Below are positions 14,571 to 22,568 of a stretch of 22,568 nucleotides of DNA, in pieces (positions within the stretch are counted from its first letter, which is position 1; each line of letters opens with the position of its first letter). Position numbers and translations under genes: made by a program. The DNA is from JBBRUG01 sp038247995 (GTDB lineage: Bacteria > Chloroflexota > Chloroflexia > Chloroflexales > Chloroflexaceae). The stretch is from NCBI GenBank assembly GCA_038247995.1, contig JBBRUG010000054.1:1-22568 (forward strand), written 5' to 3'. The notes beneath the pieces are model-generated. The model was not told the origin of the DNA. It saw only the letters and a program-made list of their open reading frames with translations, and made no database searches.

Positions 14571-15614
14571 CTATTTAGGGGGGAGTAGCGCCTTCCTGTC
14601 GGCTAATCCTTCAGGTTTTTCCTCATTCTGATGCGATTCAACGTTTTCACCGCGCTTAAAGGGCAACCCAGTACCTGTGAACAGGGGCAGGCTAAGCAAT
14701 GCACCAAGCAGCGCGAACACTAGTTCACAAATAGTCACCAGAGCACGCATCAATAAGGCCACAAAAAAGGCTTCGCCGGCAGGCATAAACGGCCCGAGCA
14801 GCACCGTCAGCGTCAGTTCATTCACACCCATGCCAAAGGGAACGAAGCTGAAAAGCGTATTTGCGGCAATACCTGCCAACGCCCAGACGCCGATCACACC
14901 GGGCAAAGCGCTGAGCGGCAGCGGATAGACGGCGTTGGCAAGCACAAAGAGCAGCACTCCGCCGACAATCCAAACCAGCATGTAGATCAGCACCCAGCCG
15001 AGCAGATGGCGATAGCGCACTCCGGCGGCGTGTTGCGGGGCGAGGCGGCGCAGAATAGTGCGTATAACCGGCGGGTTGAGCAAAACGATGCCGACTACGA
15101 GCGGTATGATCAGCCAGAGCGGCTTGAAGGCGGTGCCGGCTAGAATGAGCGGCGATGCGGCCAGTGCCACCACCAGGCCGGCCATAATAGTAGCGGCGAA
15201 CTCCAGGCCGCCGGCCAGCACTGTAACGCCCCGATTGACGCCAAGGCGCTCGTAGAGCACAACGCGTCCAAGAATGTACCAGAACGTCCCCGGCAGGCGC
15301 CGGGTTACCGAGGTGAGTAAGTAGATCCGGGTGTGATCGAGTAGGCGCCAGTAGCCGCTCAGCGGCGCAATAATCAGCACCCAGCCGACGATAGCCAGGA
15401 TGAGATCAATGGTGTAAACAAACAGGGCCAGGCCGATGGCGCCGGCGCTGATCCGACCAAAGAGTTCGGCCAGGTTCAGGTTGGGCAGTTCTTGCCAGAG
15501 GATGGCATAAAAGGCGTAGCCGGTAAGCGCGGCCAATAGACCCAGGCCAAGCCAGGTGCGCCAGGCGCCGGGGCCGCGCAAACGTCGGCTGATCCGGGTG
15601 CGCAGCTCGCTCAT
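14571..15614 (-). CDS. Lysylphosphatidylglycerol-synthase-TM / flippase-like integral membrane protein
   Basis: 347 aa from ATG 15614, chosen because it overlaps the upstream methyltransferase stop as ATGA; an in-frame ATG at 15656 would add 14 residues. About eight membrane segments are visible. The sequence TSVTRRLPGTFWYILGRVVLYERLGV is characteristic of the LPG_synthase_TM family (UPF0104-like), and a later stretch reads FVPFGMGVNELTLTVLLGPF. Members of this family without the catalytic C-terminal domain are often found in glycan clusters and are thought to move lipid-linked substrates across the membrane. No aminoacyl-transferase domain is present. The role in glycan export is inferred from neighbours. 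Confidence 0.85.
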   Translation of the reverse strand: MSELRTRISRRLRGPGAWRTWLGLGLLAALTGYAFYAILWQELPNLNLAELFGRISAGAIGLALFVYTIDLILAIVGWVLIIAPLSGYWRLLDHTRIYLLTSVTRRLPGTFWYILGRVVLYERLGVNRGVTVLAGGLEFAATIMAGLVVALAASPLILAGTAFKPLWLIIPLVVGIVLLNPPVIRTILRRLAPQHAAGVRYRHLLGWVLIYMLVWIVGGVLLFVLANAVYPLPLSALPGVIGVWALAGIAANTLFSFVPFGMGVNELTLTVLLGPFMPAGEAFFVALLMRALVTICELVFALLGALLSLPLFTGTGLPFKRGENVESHQNEEKPEGLADRKALLPPK

Positions 15615-16375
15615 CGAGAAGTATCCTGGACGGGGCGACACACGTAGACGAAACAACTGGCCAGGTTGAGCGGGATCAGCGGGGTGAGGGCCAGCCGCAC
15701 CAGCGCTCGGGGGTGACGCAGATACCAGAGCGCCTCATCAACCGTCTCCGGAGCCTCGCGCTCATACTTAACAGTGCGTTCAACATGCAACCCATTGGCC
15801 TCCAGCAGGAGCGCCCATTCGGCGCGCGCTGCATAGCGCTGGAGCGGCTGATGATCGATCGTGCTCATACCGGTTTTGAAGGCGGTATACACATTTCCGA
15901 TGATGCTGTAGGTATTCGGTACGAGGATCAGCGCCTTGCCGTCAGGCTTCAACACGCGCGCCATCTCGCGCACTCCGGCACCCATATCGAGGAAGTGCTC
16001 CAGGCTGCCGATGCAGGTCACATAATCGAAGCTGGCATGAGCGAATGGTAACCCTTCGCCGCTCGAAACACAGAAGGTGGCAACTCCCTCGCGGCGACCG
16101 ATCTGCGCTGCAGCCAGGGCCAGATCGCTGCCGATCGCGTCCAGACCGTGAATTGCACGGGCAAAGTTGGGCAGCACACCCTCGCCGGTGGCTACATCGA
16201 GCAGTCGCCGACCAGCAACCGGTTGGAGCAAGCGCAACAACCAACGATAGAACGAATCGAGCTGGCGAATGCCGTCACCGCGATAGATCGCCTCATAGGA
16301 GCGTGAAGTCCAGTCAGCGCCGTCATAGTTCAGGCGAATTTCAAAATGAATCTCAACGGGCAGTGGTTGGGCCAT
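15611..16375 (-). CDS. Class I SAM-dependent methyltransferase
   Basis: 254 aa from ATG 16375. Motif I is LLDVATGEG (58-66), followed by the acidic GSDLALAA strand end, the FDYVTCIGSLEHF motif and VLKPDGKALILVPNTYS. This is the Methyltransf_11/25 layout common among enzymes that methylate sugars, quinones or small molecules. The alternative ATG 16438 adds 21 basic residues without family-like sequence; neither has a strong ribosome site. It overlaps the flippase-like gene by ATGA and lies 92 bp after the zinc-ribbon methyltransferase, so the three genes probably form one leftward operon. The substrate is likely a glycan or its precursor, by context only. Confidence 0.88.
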   Translation of the reverse strand: MAQPLPVEIHFEIRLNYDGADWTSRSYEAIYRGDGIRQLDSFYRWLLRLLQPVAGRRLLDVATGEGVLPNFARAIHGLDAIGSDLALAAAQIGRREGVATFCVSSGEGLPFAHASFDYVTCIGSLEHFLDMGAGVREMARVLKPDGKALILVPNTYSIIGNVYTAFKTGMSTIDHQPLQRYAARAEWALLLEANGLHVERTVKYEREAPETVDEALWYLRHPRALVRLALTPLIPLNLASCFVYVCRPVQDTSR

Positions 16376-16467
16376 GGTAATTATGTCAGCGTGATGCGGC
16401 AGGCTGCGTCTGCGCACACGGAGTCTAGCTAGCTGCATTCACAGCGCTGAATGCCTGTGCTTTGGTC

Positions 16468-17418
16468 TTAGTCGCCTTGTCGGCGGGCAAAAACAACCAT
16501 GATCGATGAAAGATTATACCAGTTTGCCGGGCCGGAGTAGTAGGGCTTGGTGAGCAAGCGCGCCGGCAGGCTATGGAACGGGCGCAGGAGGCGTCGGCCA
16601 TTGCGTCCTTGCGCATTCAGGCGGTGCTCCAGGCTCATGATCAGCACGCTATGGCCTGAGGTGAAGGAGCGTATGTTTTCGACGGGCATGCCGTAACGGG
16701 CCAGGCTGCCGCGCAACAATGCCGGGCGGAAGATATTCAGGTGGCGCGGCAGATCCCAACCCAGCCAGTGCGATCCAAGCAACCGCGCCTCCAGACTGTC
16801 CGGGTTGGGCAGGCTCAGCACCAACAAGCCTCCTGGGCGAAGTAAGCGCGCTACTTCGGCCAGGATCGCACGCGGCTCGTGAACGTGCTCCAGCACATCC
16901 CACATGGTTATGGCATCGAAGGAAGCATCAGGAAAGTGAGTATCTTCCAGACGACCCTGAAAGACTTCCAGGCCCAGGCGTTCTCGGGCGTAGCGCGCCG
17001 CGCTGGCGGTCGGCTCCACCCCCTGCGTGTCCCAACCCCGGCGGCGCATTCCATCCAGGAAAATACCGGTAGCCGAACCAAGATCAAGAATCCGCCCGGT
17101 CTGCCCGGCTGCGCGGTGTACGATCGAACTGCGCATGTGCTGGCCGTAGCGGCGTTCCAGCCGGCGCAACCAGTGCGGTTCATCGTCGATAGCGCGCTGA
17201 AATGGGATGTAATCGTCGGGATAGTAGCGCCCAATTGCGGTGATCGTCGGGCGGGGGTTCTGATAGATGTGGCCGCAATGCCCGCATGTTACCAGGCGGA
17301 ATTGTTCAGGGCCGGGATGGAGTAAATCGCTGCCCGTAAACAGAAGTTCGGGCTGGTCGGCGTCGCACATCGGACAGGCGACCGTCTCCATTATTGCATC
17401 GGGGGCAGTAACACTCAT
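16468..17418 (-). CDS. Zinc-ribbon-containing class I SAM methyltransferase
   Basis: 316 aa. An N-terminal zinc ribbon is formed by CPMC (Cys15, Cys18) and CGHC (Cys45, Cys48). The methyltransferase domain follows with motif I ILDLGSATG (110-118), WDVLEHV (173-179) and LLRPGGLLVLSLPN. This two-part architecture is frequent in polysaccharide and O-antigen clusters, where members methylate sugars. The C-terminal part (from about 235) is hydrophobic and basic and may contact membrane. The ATG lacks a clear Shine-Dalgarno sequence; ATG 17391 is an alternative. It is separated from the DUF11 gene by a strong terminator. Confidence 0.88.
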   Translation of the reverse strand: MSVTAPDAIMETVACPMCDADQPELLFTGSDLLHPGPEQFRLVTCGHCGHIYQNPRPTITAIGRYYPDDYIPFQRAIDDEPHWLRRLERRYGQHMRSSIVHRAAGQTGRILDLGSATGIFLDGMRRRGWDTQGVEPTASAARYARERLGLEVFQGRLEDTHFPDASFDAITMWDVLEHVHEPRAILAEVARLLRPGGLLVLSLPNPDSLEARLLGSHWLGWDLPRHLNIFRPALLRGSLARYGMPVENIRSFTSGHSVLIMSLEHRLNAQGRNGRRLLRPFHSLPARLLTKPYYSGPANWYNLSSIMVVFARRQGD

Positions 17419-17460
17419 TTGGCAGATAGTAGCCTGGAGGGGTCATCTCGTCAAGTGGGA

Positions 17461-17510
17461 TTAAAAAGAGGCCGTCATGACGCACTATTCAGCGTTGTGA
17501 CGGCCTCTTT
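17461..17510 (-). terminator. Bidirectional-type terminator after the DUF11 gene
   Basis: AAAGAGGCCGTCA (17465-17477) and TGACGGCCTCTTT (17498-17510) are perfect 13-bp complements, with an inner ACGC/GCGT stem. On the minus strand the hairpin ends in TTTTTAA. It begins 9-10 nt after the DUF11 stop and insulates the methyltransferase operon. The remaining short gap to 17418 holds no clear promoter. Confidence 0.92.
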
Positions 17511-17519
17511 CCGCTCCTA

Positions 17520-20500
17520 CTACTTTAGGGTTAGTGGTAGGAAAATCCTGAATACAGCGCTATCGAGCTGTGGCCCAACGGTGATTGGGCCATACTCACT
17601 GCCACCATCGGTGGCGAGCTCTACCAACCAGTAGCGATAGCTCACACCGGGTTCTGCGCTTGTATCTACAAAGCTATAGGTCGCGCCCTGGCCCGCGCTG
17701 CCCCGCGCCGTGATCGGCGTGGGCGTGAGCAACCCGGCTTCGGCTCGGTTGTCGCGCGTGGCACGGTAGAGTTGGAAGCCTTGTGTTCCGATTTCCAGGC
17801 CGGTTGTCCAACTGACGCGGACACCGGCATCACTGCGCGCTGCGGTAAAGCCGATCAGGGTGATGGCCGTAGGGCGGCTCACCGTAACGCTGGACTGGTC
17901 ATCCTCGGTCGGGTCGTTATTGTTCGGCGTGCTGTCGGGATCGAACTGGTTGCTCTTGGCGACCTGAGCGGTATTCGTCACCTCGGCATCGCCGATAACG
18001 GTGATTACGGCAACCATCGTCAGCGTGGCACTGGCGCCATTGGCCAGGTTGCCCACCACCCAATCGCCGGTCTGTGGATCATATCTGCCCTGGGTCGGGC
18101 TAGCGCTCACAAAGCGCAACCCGGCCGGCAGTCGGTCGTTCACCACGACGCCGGTAGCGATGTCGGGGCCGTCATTGGTTACCACGACCCGGAAGGCAAC
18201 GCCATCGGTGATTTTGGCGAGCGCTGTAGCATCCTTGCTCACACGCAAGTCGGCAACCGCAGCCGGGACAGTGACCCGGGCAAAATCGTCCTCACTTGAG
18301 GTATTGTTGCCCGGCGTCGAATCGGGATCAGGCAGATCCGAGTTGGTGATTTGGGCGGTGTTGACGTGCGGGCCGGGGCCAGTGAGTTGTACGCGCACGG
18401 AGAGGAACGCCGAGGCGCCTACCGGCACAGTACCGACCTGCCACAAGCCCGTGGCCGGCGTGTAGGTGCCCTGGGTCACACTCGAAGTGAGCACGGTCGA
18501 TCCGGGCGGCATTGCTTCAGTCAGTTCGACGCCGGTGGCAGCGTCGGGGCCGGCATTATGCACGCCAATGGTGTATTCGATTGTGTTATCTGCGGCAGGC
18601 TGCGGTGTATTGGCGCGCTTGCTCACCGAGAGATCGGCCTGAGCGCCGCGGATGGTTACTTGGGCGCAGTCGTCTTCGACGGTGCGGCAGCCGTTGCCCG
18701 GCGTCGAGTTCGGGTCGAACTCATTCGAGCGGCTGATCTCGGCCTGGTTGGTATAGGGACCGACACCAGTTACCGTAACGGTAATATCCAGTGTTGTGCT
18801 GGCGCCATTAGCCAGGCTGCCAATCTCCCAGAGGCCCGTCGCCGGGTTGTAAGCGCCCTGGGCGGCCACATGGCTGAGGTAGGTCAGCCCGGCGGGCAAC
18901 TGTTCGCGCACTTCAACGCCGGTAGCGCCGTCGGGCCCATTGTTCACCACGGCAATTGTAAAGGTGACCTGGCCGCCGACAGAGGGGCGCGTGTTGTTCA
19001 CAGCCTTGGTGAGCGCTAGATCAGCTATCCGTGGGCTAAGAATAACGCTCGCTTGATCGTCTTCGCCGGCATCATTATTTCCCGGCGTTGAGTCGGGATC
19101 AGGCAGATCGCTGGCGCTTACTTCAGCCGTGTTGCGCAGCGGTGCGCCGCTGCGTACAATCGCCGTGATCTGGAGCGTTGCATCGGCGTTTACGGGAAGC
19201 GTCCTAATTGTCCACAAACCGGTAGCACGCGTGTACGTACCCTGGCTGGGCGTGGCGGATACAAAATCCAGACCCGCCGGCAGGCGGTCGGTCAGTTCAA
19301 CGCCAGTGGCGACACTCGGGCCGGCATTGTTCACCGTCACCGTGTAGGTGATCTGGTTGCCGACATTCGGCCGCGGCGTGTTCACGGTTTTGATCACCGA
19401 CAAGTCGGCGCTATCGCCGGCGACGGTTGCGAAGTCGCGATCATCCTCAGTTGGGTTGTCGTTGTTGGGCCGCGAGTCGGGATCATACTGGTTGCTGGAG
19501 CTGATCTGAGCGCTATTAGTGAAGGGGCCATTGCCAAGCACCTGCGCGACGATTTCCAGCGTTGCCTGTCCGTTCACCGCGATGCCGCCAACAACCCACT
19601 CACCATTGGCTGCAGCGTAGGTACCCTGGCTAGGCGTAGCCGAGATGAAGCCGAGACCATTGGGCAACCGCTCGCTAACGCGGACGCCGGTAGCTGCGTC
19701 GGGGCCGCGGTTGGTGACTTCGATGGTGAAGGTGACATTTGCGCCCACGTTCACGCGCGGCGCACTGGCGCGCTTGGTCAATTCCAGATCAGCGATCTGT
19801 ACCGGCAAGCTTGCGGTGCTAAAGTCGTCCTCACCGGGAACACCATTGCCGGGCGTCGAGTCAGGGTCGGGCAGGGAGCTATTGGTTACCTCGGCGACAT
19901 TCGTTACCGGTGCGCCATTCCAATTCGTGCGCAACACCAGGGTAGCTACTTCGTCACGGGCTAATGTACCAACCGCCCAGATGCCCGTGGCGGCAGTGTA
20001 GGTGCCTTTGCTGGGTAGAGCCGCGATGAGGCTCAGGCCAACGGGCAATTGATCGGTCACCCCAACCAAGTCGGCATCGGCCGGGCCACGATTGCGTAGT
20101 TCGAGGGTAAACTCGACTGGGCCGGCGACGTTGCCGGGCGGCAAAGCGCTAATTAGCTTGGTCAACTCAAGATCGGCCTGGGCCACAATCGGCACCGAAC
20201 TGCGCGCCGTATTGTTCGTCGGATCGGGATCGGTATTGTCATTCGGGCGACGCACCGTGGCGATATTCTCCAGACTCCCGCGCGCCTGGGTGTCCAGGGT
20301 GGCGTTAATCAGGAATGTCGCTATCGCACCAGGCTGCAGATCAACGGTAGTATCGAGCAAATAGCCGTTACCGCTCGCCGCAGCGCAGGCGCCGCCGCCG
20401 GTGATGCTACAGGTCCAGGTCGGACCGCGCACAGCGTCGGGGATTGTGTCGATCACGCGGGCACCGATCGCCGGACTAGGGCCGTTATTGGTGACGATCA

Positions 20501-22292
20501 CGGTATAGGTCAGGTCGTCGCCGGGCGTGAGCGGGCTCGGTGCAACCGACTTAGTAATGCCCAATTCGGCCTCGGCCAGCACAATATTTCCGCTGACCGG
20601 GATCGGCGTCGAGGGATAATAAGCCCAGGTATCGATCGCGCGCCGGTCGCCGAAGCCGCGCGCCGGCGTTGTGTCGGTGCCGAAGGCGTGGCCGCCGAAC
20701 TCGCTGGAGATGCCCTGAAGCGCGCTCCGCGGCGTCGAGGGCGTCCCATAACAGACCGGATCGATCGGACGGGCGCCGATGTCCGCCGCCGGCGGTTCGG
20801 GCGTCTGGCCGCCTGCGCACAGCGAGAAATCGTAGGTGCCGGTGCCATTGTAGGTGTAGCGATCGTCATAAAAGATCAAGAATGGATCGGGCTCGTCGGG
20901 CAAGCCGAGGCTAGTGAGGCGCTCTAAGATGATCCCATTCGGGTTAATTTCAGCGTCAAAGAGGGGAAAATGCACTTCACCGGCAAATAGCCGGATCGCG
21001 GCATTGTACGAAGCCAGACCGGCGGCGACCGGATTACCGGCCCCGTCGAGGGCGTCCCAATAAATAACCGTCGTGCCGTTGGTGGTGCTGCCGGTGAACA
21101 CGCGATCGTCATTGTCGCCGAAAATGCCGTTGCGATCAGTATCGATTGTGAGCGTAAACGGCGTATTGGCCGGCGCTTCAAAGAGGAAATTACCGCCCAG
21201 CGGCGCGGTGCCGGCCTGACCGGGGGTGCCTTCGACGCCGACAAACCGCGGGTTCTGCGGCGTTGGCGGCTGAGCCGGCTGGCTCAACAGCCAGATCTCC
21301 CCACGCGGCGATTGGGCCGTCGCCGGCATTGTCGGGTCGGGCTCCTCAAAGAAAAGCTTGTGGGTGATCTTATTTTCATCCGGCACGTCATCATCGGCCG
21401 GGTTATGAACTTCATAGCCGTCGGGCAACGGCGTATTCGGCGGTGGCCCGATAAGTTGCACCGAGCGATAAATCGGCAGACCGCTCGCATCGGTGATGCC
21501 CTCGGCGTTCGCAAAGAAGATAAAGCCGAATGGATCGATGCCGTTAGTATCGATCCGATACGTATAGCCGTCATCGGTAAGCACAAACAGATCGGCGTCA
21601 AAGCCGATCGGCTGACCGGCGCTGGTGTTGCCGCCCATGTTCAGCGCCAGATAGTTAGCAAAGACGCGGCCTGGAATTTGCACTGCGCCTGCCGCCGGGT
21701 AAACGCCGATCTCCCAGGCGCTGATCCAGTACTGGGTCGGATTTTGCGCCCAGGCAGCAGTATAGGCCAGCGGCGGCGGATTCGCCGTGAGCGGAATATC
21801 CGGGTTGGGGCTGATAAAATCAAACTCCCACACCCCCGCGCCGGCAGCCGTTGTTTCGGCGGCGCTGACGATACAAGGCGTATAGCCTGGGTCGCCGAGG
21901 GCCAGACTCGGCCCGGCAACTTCTTCAGCACGGTCGTTAATGCGCCCATACACGGCATTACCGCCGTTACGCGCCACGCACGTTGCAACAGGAGGGCCGC
22001 CGGGCGGACGAATGATGACATTACCATCACCCAGGCCCATTGCGCTGGAGCCGATCACAATTCGTTCACCAGCTTCAACATACGCCTTAAATGTGGAGCG
22101 GCGCGGAATTCCAGCCGTTGTTGCGGTTGTATTCCACTCGATATAGGCGCGGTTGCCTCCGGTATAGATCCGGCTCCCACTAGCAGTGGCTGTTGGCGAT
22201 GCGGGCAACAACAGCCCACCGGTGAGCACGATCAGGAGCCAGAGACGGATCAGAATACTTTTCCTGATCGCGACATTGCACAGGCGTAGCAT
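17520..22292 (-). CDS. Giant secreted DUF11-repeat surface protein
   Basis: 1590 aa from ATG 22292, which follows GAGGGGGGGG; the ATG at 22322 has no ribosome site. A signal peptide (about 1-38, LWLLIVLTGGLLLPASPTATA) is followed by a unique region (about 40-575) with Asp-rich loops such as IDTDRNGIFGDNDD and a FlgD-like stretch YWDALDGAGNPVAAGL. Seven DUF11 domains follow (about 577-1470); the last six start at strict 128-129-residue intervals (DLELTK, DLELTK, DLSVIK, DLALTK, DLSVSK, DLRVSK). Domains are joined by acidic DPDSTPGN...EDD linkers, possibly calcium-binding. A fibronectin-III-like module (about 1475-1575) leads to the C-terminal end VFRIFLPLTLK. No LPXTG motif or membrane anchor. 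It is probably an adhesin or sheath component. Confidence 0.92.
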   Translation of the reverse strand: MLRLCNVAIRKSILIRLWLLIVLTGGLLLPASPTATASGSRIYTGGNRAYIEWNTTATTAGIPRRSTFKAYVEAGERIVIGSSAMGLGDGNVIIRPPGGPPVATCVARNGGNAVYGRINDRAEEVAGPSLALGDPGYTPCIVSAAETTAAGAGVWEFDFISPNPDIPLTANPPPLAYTAAWAQNPTQYWISAWEIGVYPAAGAVQIPGRVFANYLALNMGGNTSAGQPIGFDADLFVLTDDGYTYRIDTNGIDPFGFIFFANAEGITDASGLPIYRSVQLIGPPPNTPLPDGYEVHNPADDDVPDENKITHKLFFEEPDPTMPATAQSPRGEIWLLSQPAQPPTPQNPRFVGVEGTPGQAGTAPLGGNFLFEAPANTPFTLTIDTDRNGIFGDNDDRVFTGSTTNGTTVIYWDALDGAGNPVAAGLASYNAAIRLFAGEVHFPLFDAEINPNGIILERLTSLGLPDEPDPFLIFYDDRYTYNGTGTYDFSLCAGGQTPEPPAADIGARPIDPVCYGTPSTPRSALQGISSEFGGHAFGTDTTPARGFGDRRAIDTWAYYPSTPIPVSGNIVLAEAELGITKSVAPSPLTPGDDLTYTVIVTNNGPSPAIGARVIDTIPDAVRGPTWTCSITGGGACAAASGNGYLLDTTVDLQPGAIATFLINATLDTQARGSLENIATVRRPNDNTDPDPTNNTARSSVPIVAQADLELTKLISALPPGNVAGPVEFTLELRNRGPADADLVGVTDQLPVGLSLIAALPSKGTYTAATGIWAVGTLARDEVATLVLRTNWNGAPVTNVAEVTNSSLPDPDSTPGNGVPGEDDFSTASLPVQIADLELTKRASAPRVNVGANVTFTIEVTNRGPDAATGVRVSERLPNGLGFISATPSQGTYAAANGEWVVGGIAVNGQATLEIVAQVLGNGPFTNSAQISSSNQYDPDSRPNNDNPTEDDRDFATVAGDSADLSVIKTVNTPRPNVGNQITYTVTVNNAGPSVATGVELTDRLPAGLDFVSATPSQGTYTRATGLWTIRTLPVNADATLQITAIVRSGAPLRNTAEVSASDLPDPDSTPGNNDAGEDDQASVILSPRIADLALTKAVNNTRPSVGGQVTFTIAVVNNGPDGATGVEVREQLPAGLTYLSHVAAQGAYNPATGLWEIGSLANGASTTLDITVTVTGVGPYTNQAEISRSNEFDPNSTPGNGCRTVEDDCAQVTIRGAQADLSVSKRANTPQPAADNTIEYTIGVHNAGPDAATGVELTEAMPPGSTVLTSSVTQGTYTPATGLWQVGTVPVGASAFLSVRVQLTGPGPHVNTAQITNSDLPDPDSTPGNNTSSEDDFARVTVPAAVADLRVSKDATALAKITDGVAFRVVVTNDGPDIATGVVVNDRLPAGLRFVSASPTQGRYDPQTGDWVVGNLANGASATLTMVAVITVIGDAEVTNTAQVAKSNQFDPDSTPNNNDPTEDDQSSVTVSRPTAITLIGFTAARSDAGVRVSWTTGLEIGTQGFQLYRATRDNRAEAGLLTPTPITARGSAGQGATYSFVDTSAEPGVSYRYWLVELATDGGSEYGPITVGPQLDSAVFRIFLPLTLK
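17883..20564 (-). repeat. Seven DUF11 coding repeats (period about 384 bp)
   Basis: The segment of the giant gene encoding the seven DUF11 domains. Repeats 2-7 are collinear, with almost constant length of 128 codons. Linker types alternate: repeats 2, 4 and 6 end in SxLPDPDSTPGN, while 3, 5 and 7 end in SNxFDPDS or SNxYDPDS forms. Confidence 0.9.
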
Positions 22293-22415
22293 AACCCCCC
22301 CCTCAATCACTGTGATGCACATGTTGGCAGAGACGCCAATACAAGCTTGTCATTACGCCGCGCCGGGAAAAAGTGAGCGTGCGCGGGCGGGCGTAAACAG
22401 CACGTAAGCATTATG

Positions 22416-22427
22416 TGTCGTACGACA
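22416..22427. promoter_or_regulatory. Palindromic operator candidate for the DUF11 gene
   Basis: TGTCGTACGACA is a perfect 12-bp palindrome located about +10 to +20 relative to the start predicted from the promoter at 22443-22471. A repressor site is the simplest reading. Confidence 0.45.
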
Positions 22428-22442
22428 AAAGCTGGTTGAAAT

Positions 22443-22471
22443 AGTATAGGCGAAACGCCTTAAATACACAA
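22443..22471 (-). promoter_or_regulatory. Proximal promoter candidate for the DUF11 gene
   Basis: On the minus strand: -35 TTGTGT (22466-22471), 17-bp spacer, -10 TATACT (22443-22448). The inverted repeat AGGCG-AAA-CGCCT (22448-22460) fills the spacer. The start near 22436 would give an unusually long leader of about 145 nt before ATG 22292, in which I see no further clear RNA element. Confidence 0.55.
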
Positions 22472-22519
22472 GCAACAGAATTGTAATCAAGGGGACGTTA
22501 CAATATTACTATAGATAAT

Positions 22520-22547
22520 AGTATAAGTACGCGTTTAAACAAGGCAA
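22520..22547 (-). promoter_or_regulatory. Distal promoter candidate for the DUF11 gene
   Basis: On the minus strand: -35 TTGCCT (22542-22547), 16-bp spacer, -10 TATACT (22520-22525), followed by an AT-rich stretch with the imperfect inverted repeat ACTAT/ATAGT. It may also serve a gene outside the window. Confidence 0.35.
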
Positions 22548-22568
22548 ACCGCTAAACAATCTGCGGTA

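Noticed and set aside
12837..14588. 583-codon open frame on the plus strand
   Set aside because: It is antisense to the signal-peptide protein and the lipoprotein start. Its translation is an Arg/Gly/Glu-rich, low-order sequence without domains or a ribosome site, as expected from a high-GC opposite-strand frame.
21312..22289. 325-codon open frame on the plus strand
   Set aside because: It is opposite to the coherent N-terminal region of the DUF11 protein, has no recognisable motif, and has shadow-like composition.
22323..22568. Additional gene or RNA at the right end
   Set aside because: The region is AT-rich relative to the rest and contains promoter-like boxes and palindromes, but no coding frame with a ribosome site or tRNA-like fold was seen.

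Overview
The window looks like a chromosomal segment from a Chloroflexota bacterium, most likely class Chloroflexia (Chloroflexus/Roseiflexus relatives). The pointers are the 5' part of a 16S rRNA at the left edge whose conserved stretch reads GCAGCAAGGAATTTTCC, the high-GC coding style, and secreted proteins with DUF11 repeats and Ala/Pro/Thr-rich lipoprotein linkers. Genus cannot be fixed from this sequence. No phage genes, transposase, CRISPR array or tRNA is visible.

Left part (1-5301): the start of an rRNA operon is transcribed leftward. Upstream of it are two diverged copies of one unit: a sigma-70-like promoter, a structured leader of about 130 nt, and a hairpin with a U tract. Reading away from it is a core operon: fabF (KAS II), rnc (RNase III) and an RmlD-type SDR. 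A 13-bp perfect hairpin lies between fabF and rnc, and rnc overlaps the SDR gene by ATGA. A HEAT-repeat gene and a convergent phoU follow.

Middle (5302-12168): a GT4 glycosyltransferase, a membrane-anchored SH3b-like protein, a tandem GNAT acetyltransferase ending inside an 8-bp tandem repeat, a small dual-specificity-type phosphatase, then a two-gene operon of a polytopic GT-C-like membrane protein and a second GT4 enzyme. A 72-bp element with 13-bp perfect inverted repeats separates this from the next block.

Right part (12302-22568): everything is on the minus strand. There is a giant secreted protein with seven DUF11 repeats (1590 aa), a three-gene set (zinc-ribbon methyltransferase, second methyltransferase, LPG-synthase/flippase-like membrane protein), a secreted protein of four homologous beta-rich repeats, and a lipoprotein. 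Strong intrinsic terminators follow the giant gene and the four-repeat gene. Both surface-protein genes carry near-perfect palindromes at their predicted transcription starts.

Taken together, the right two thirds is a cell-envelope and exopolysaccharide region (sugar transfer, membrane translocation, methylation, large exported proteins) next to conserved housekeeping genes. The least conventional feature is the duplicated promoter-leader-terminator array in front of the rRNA genes.
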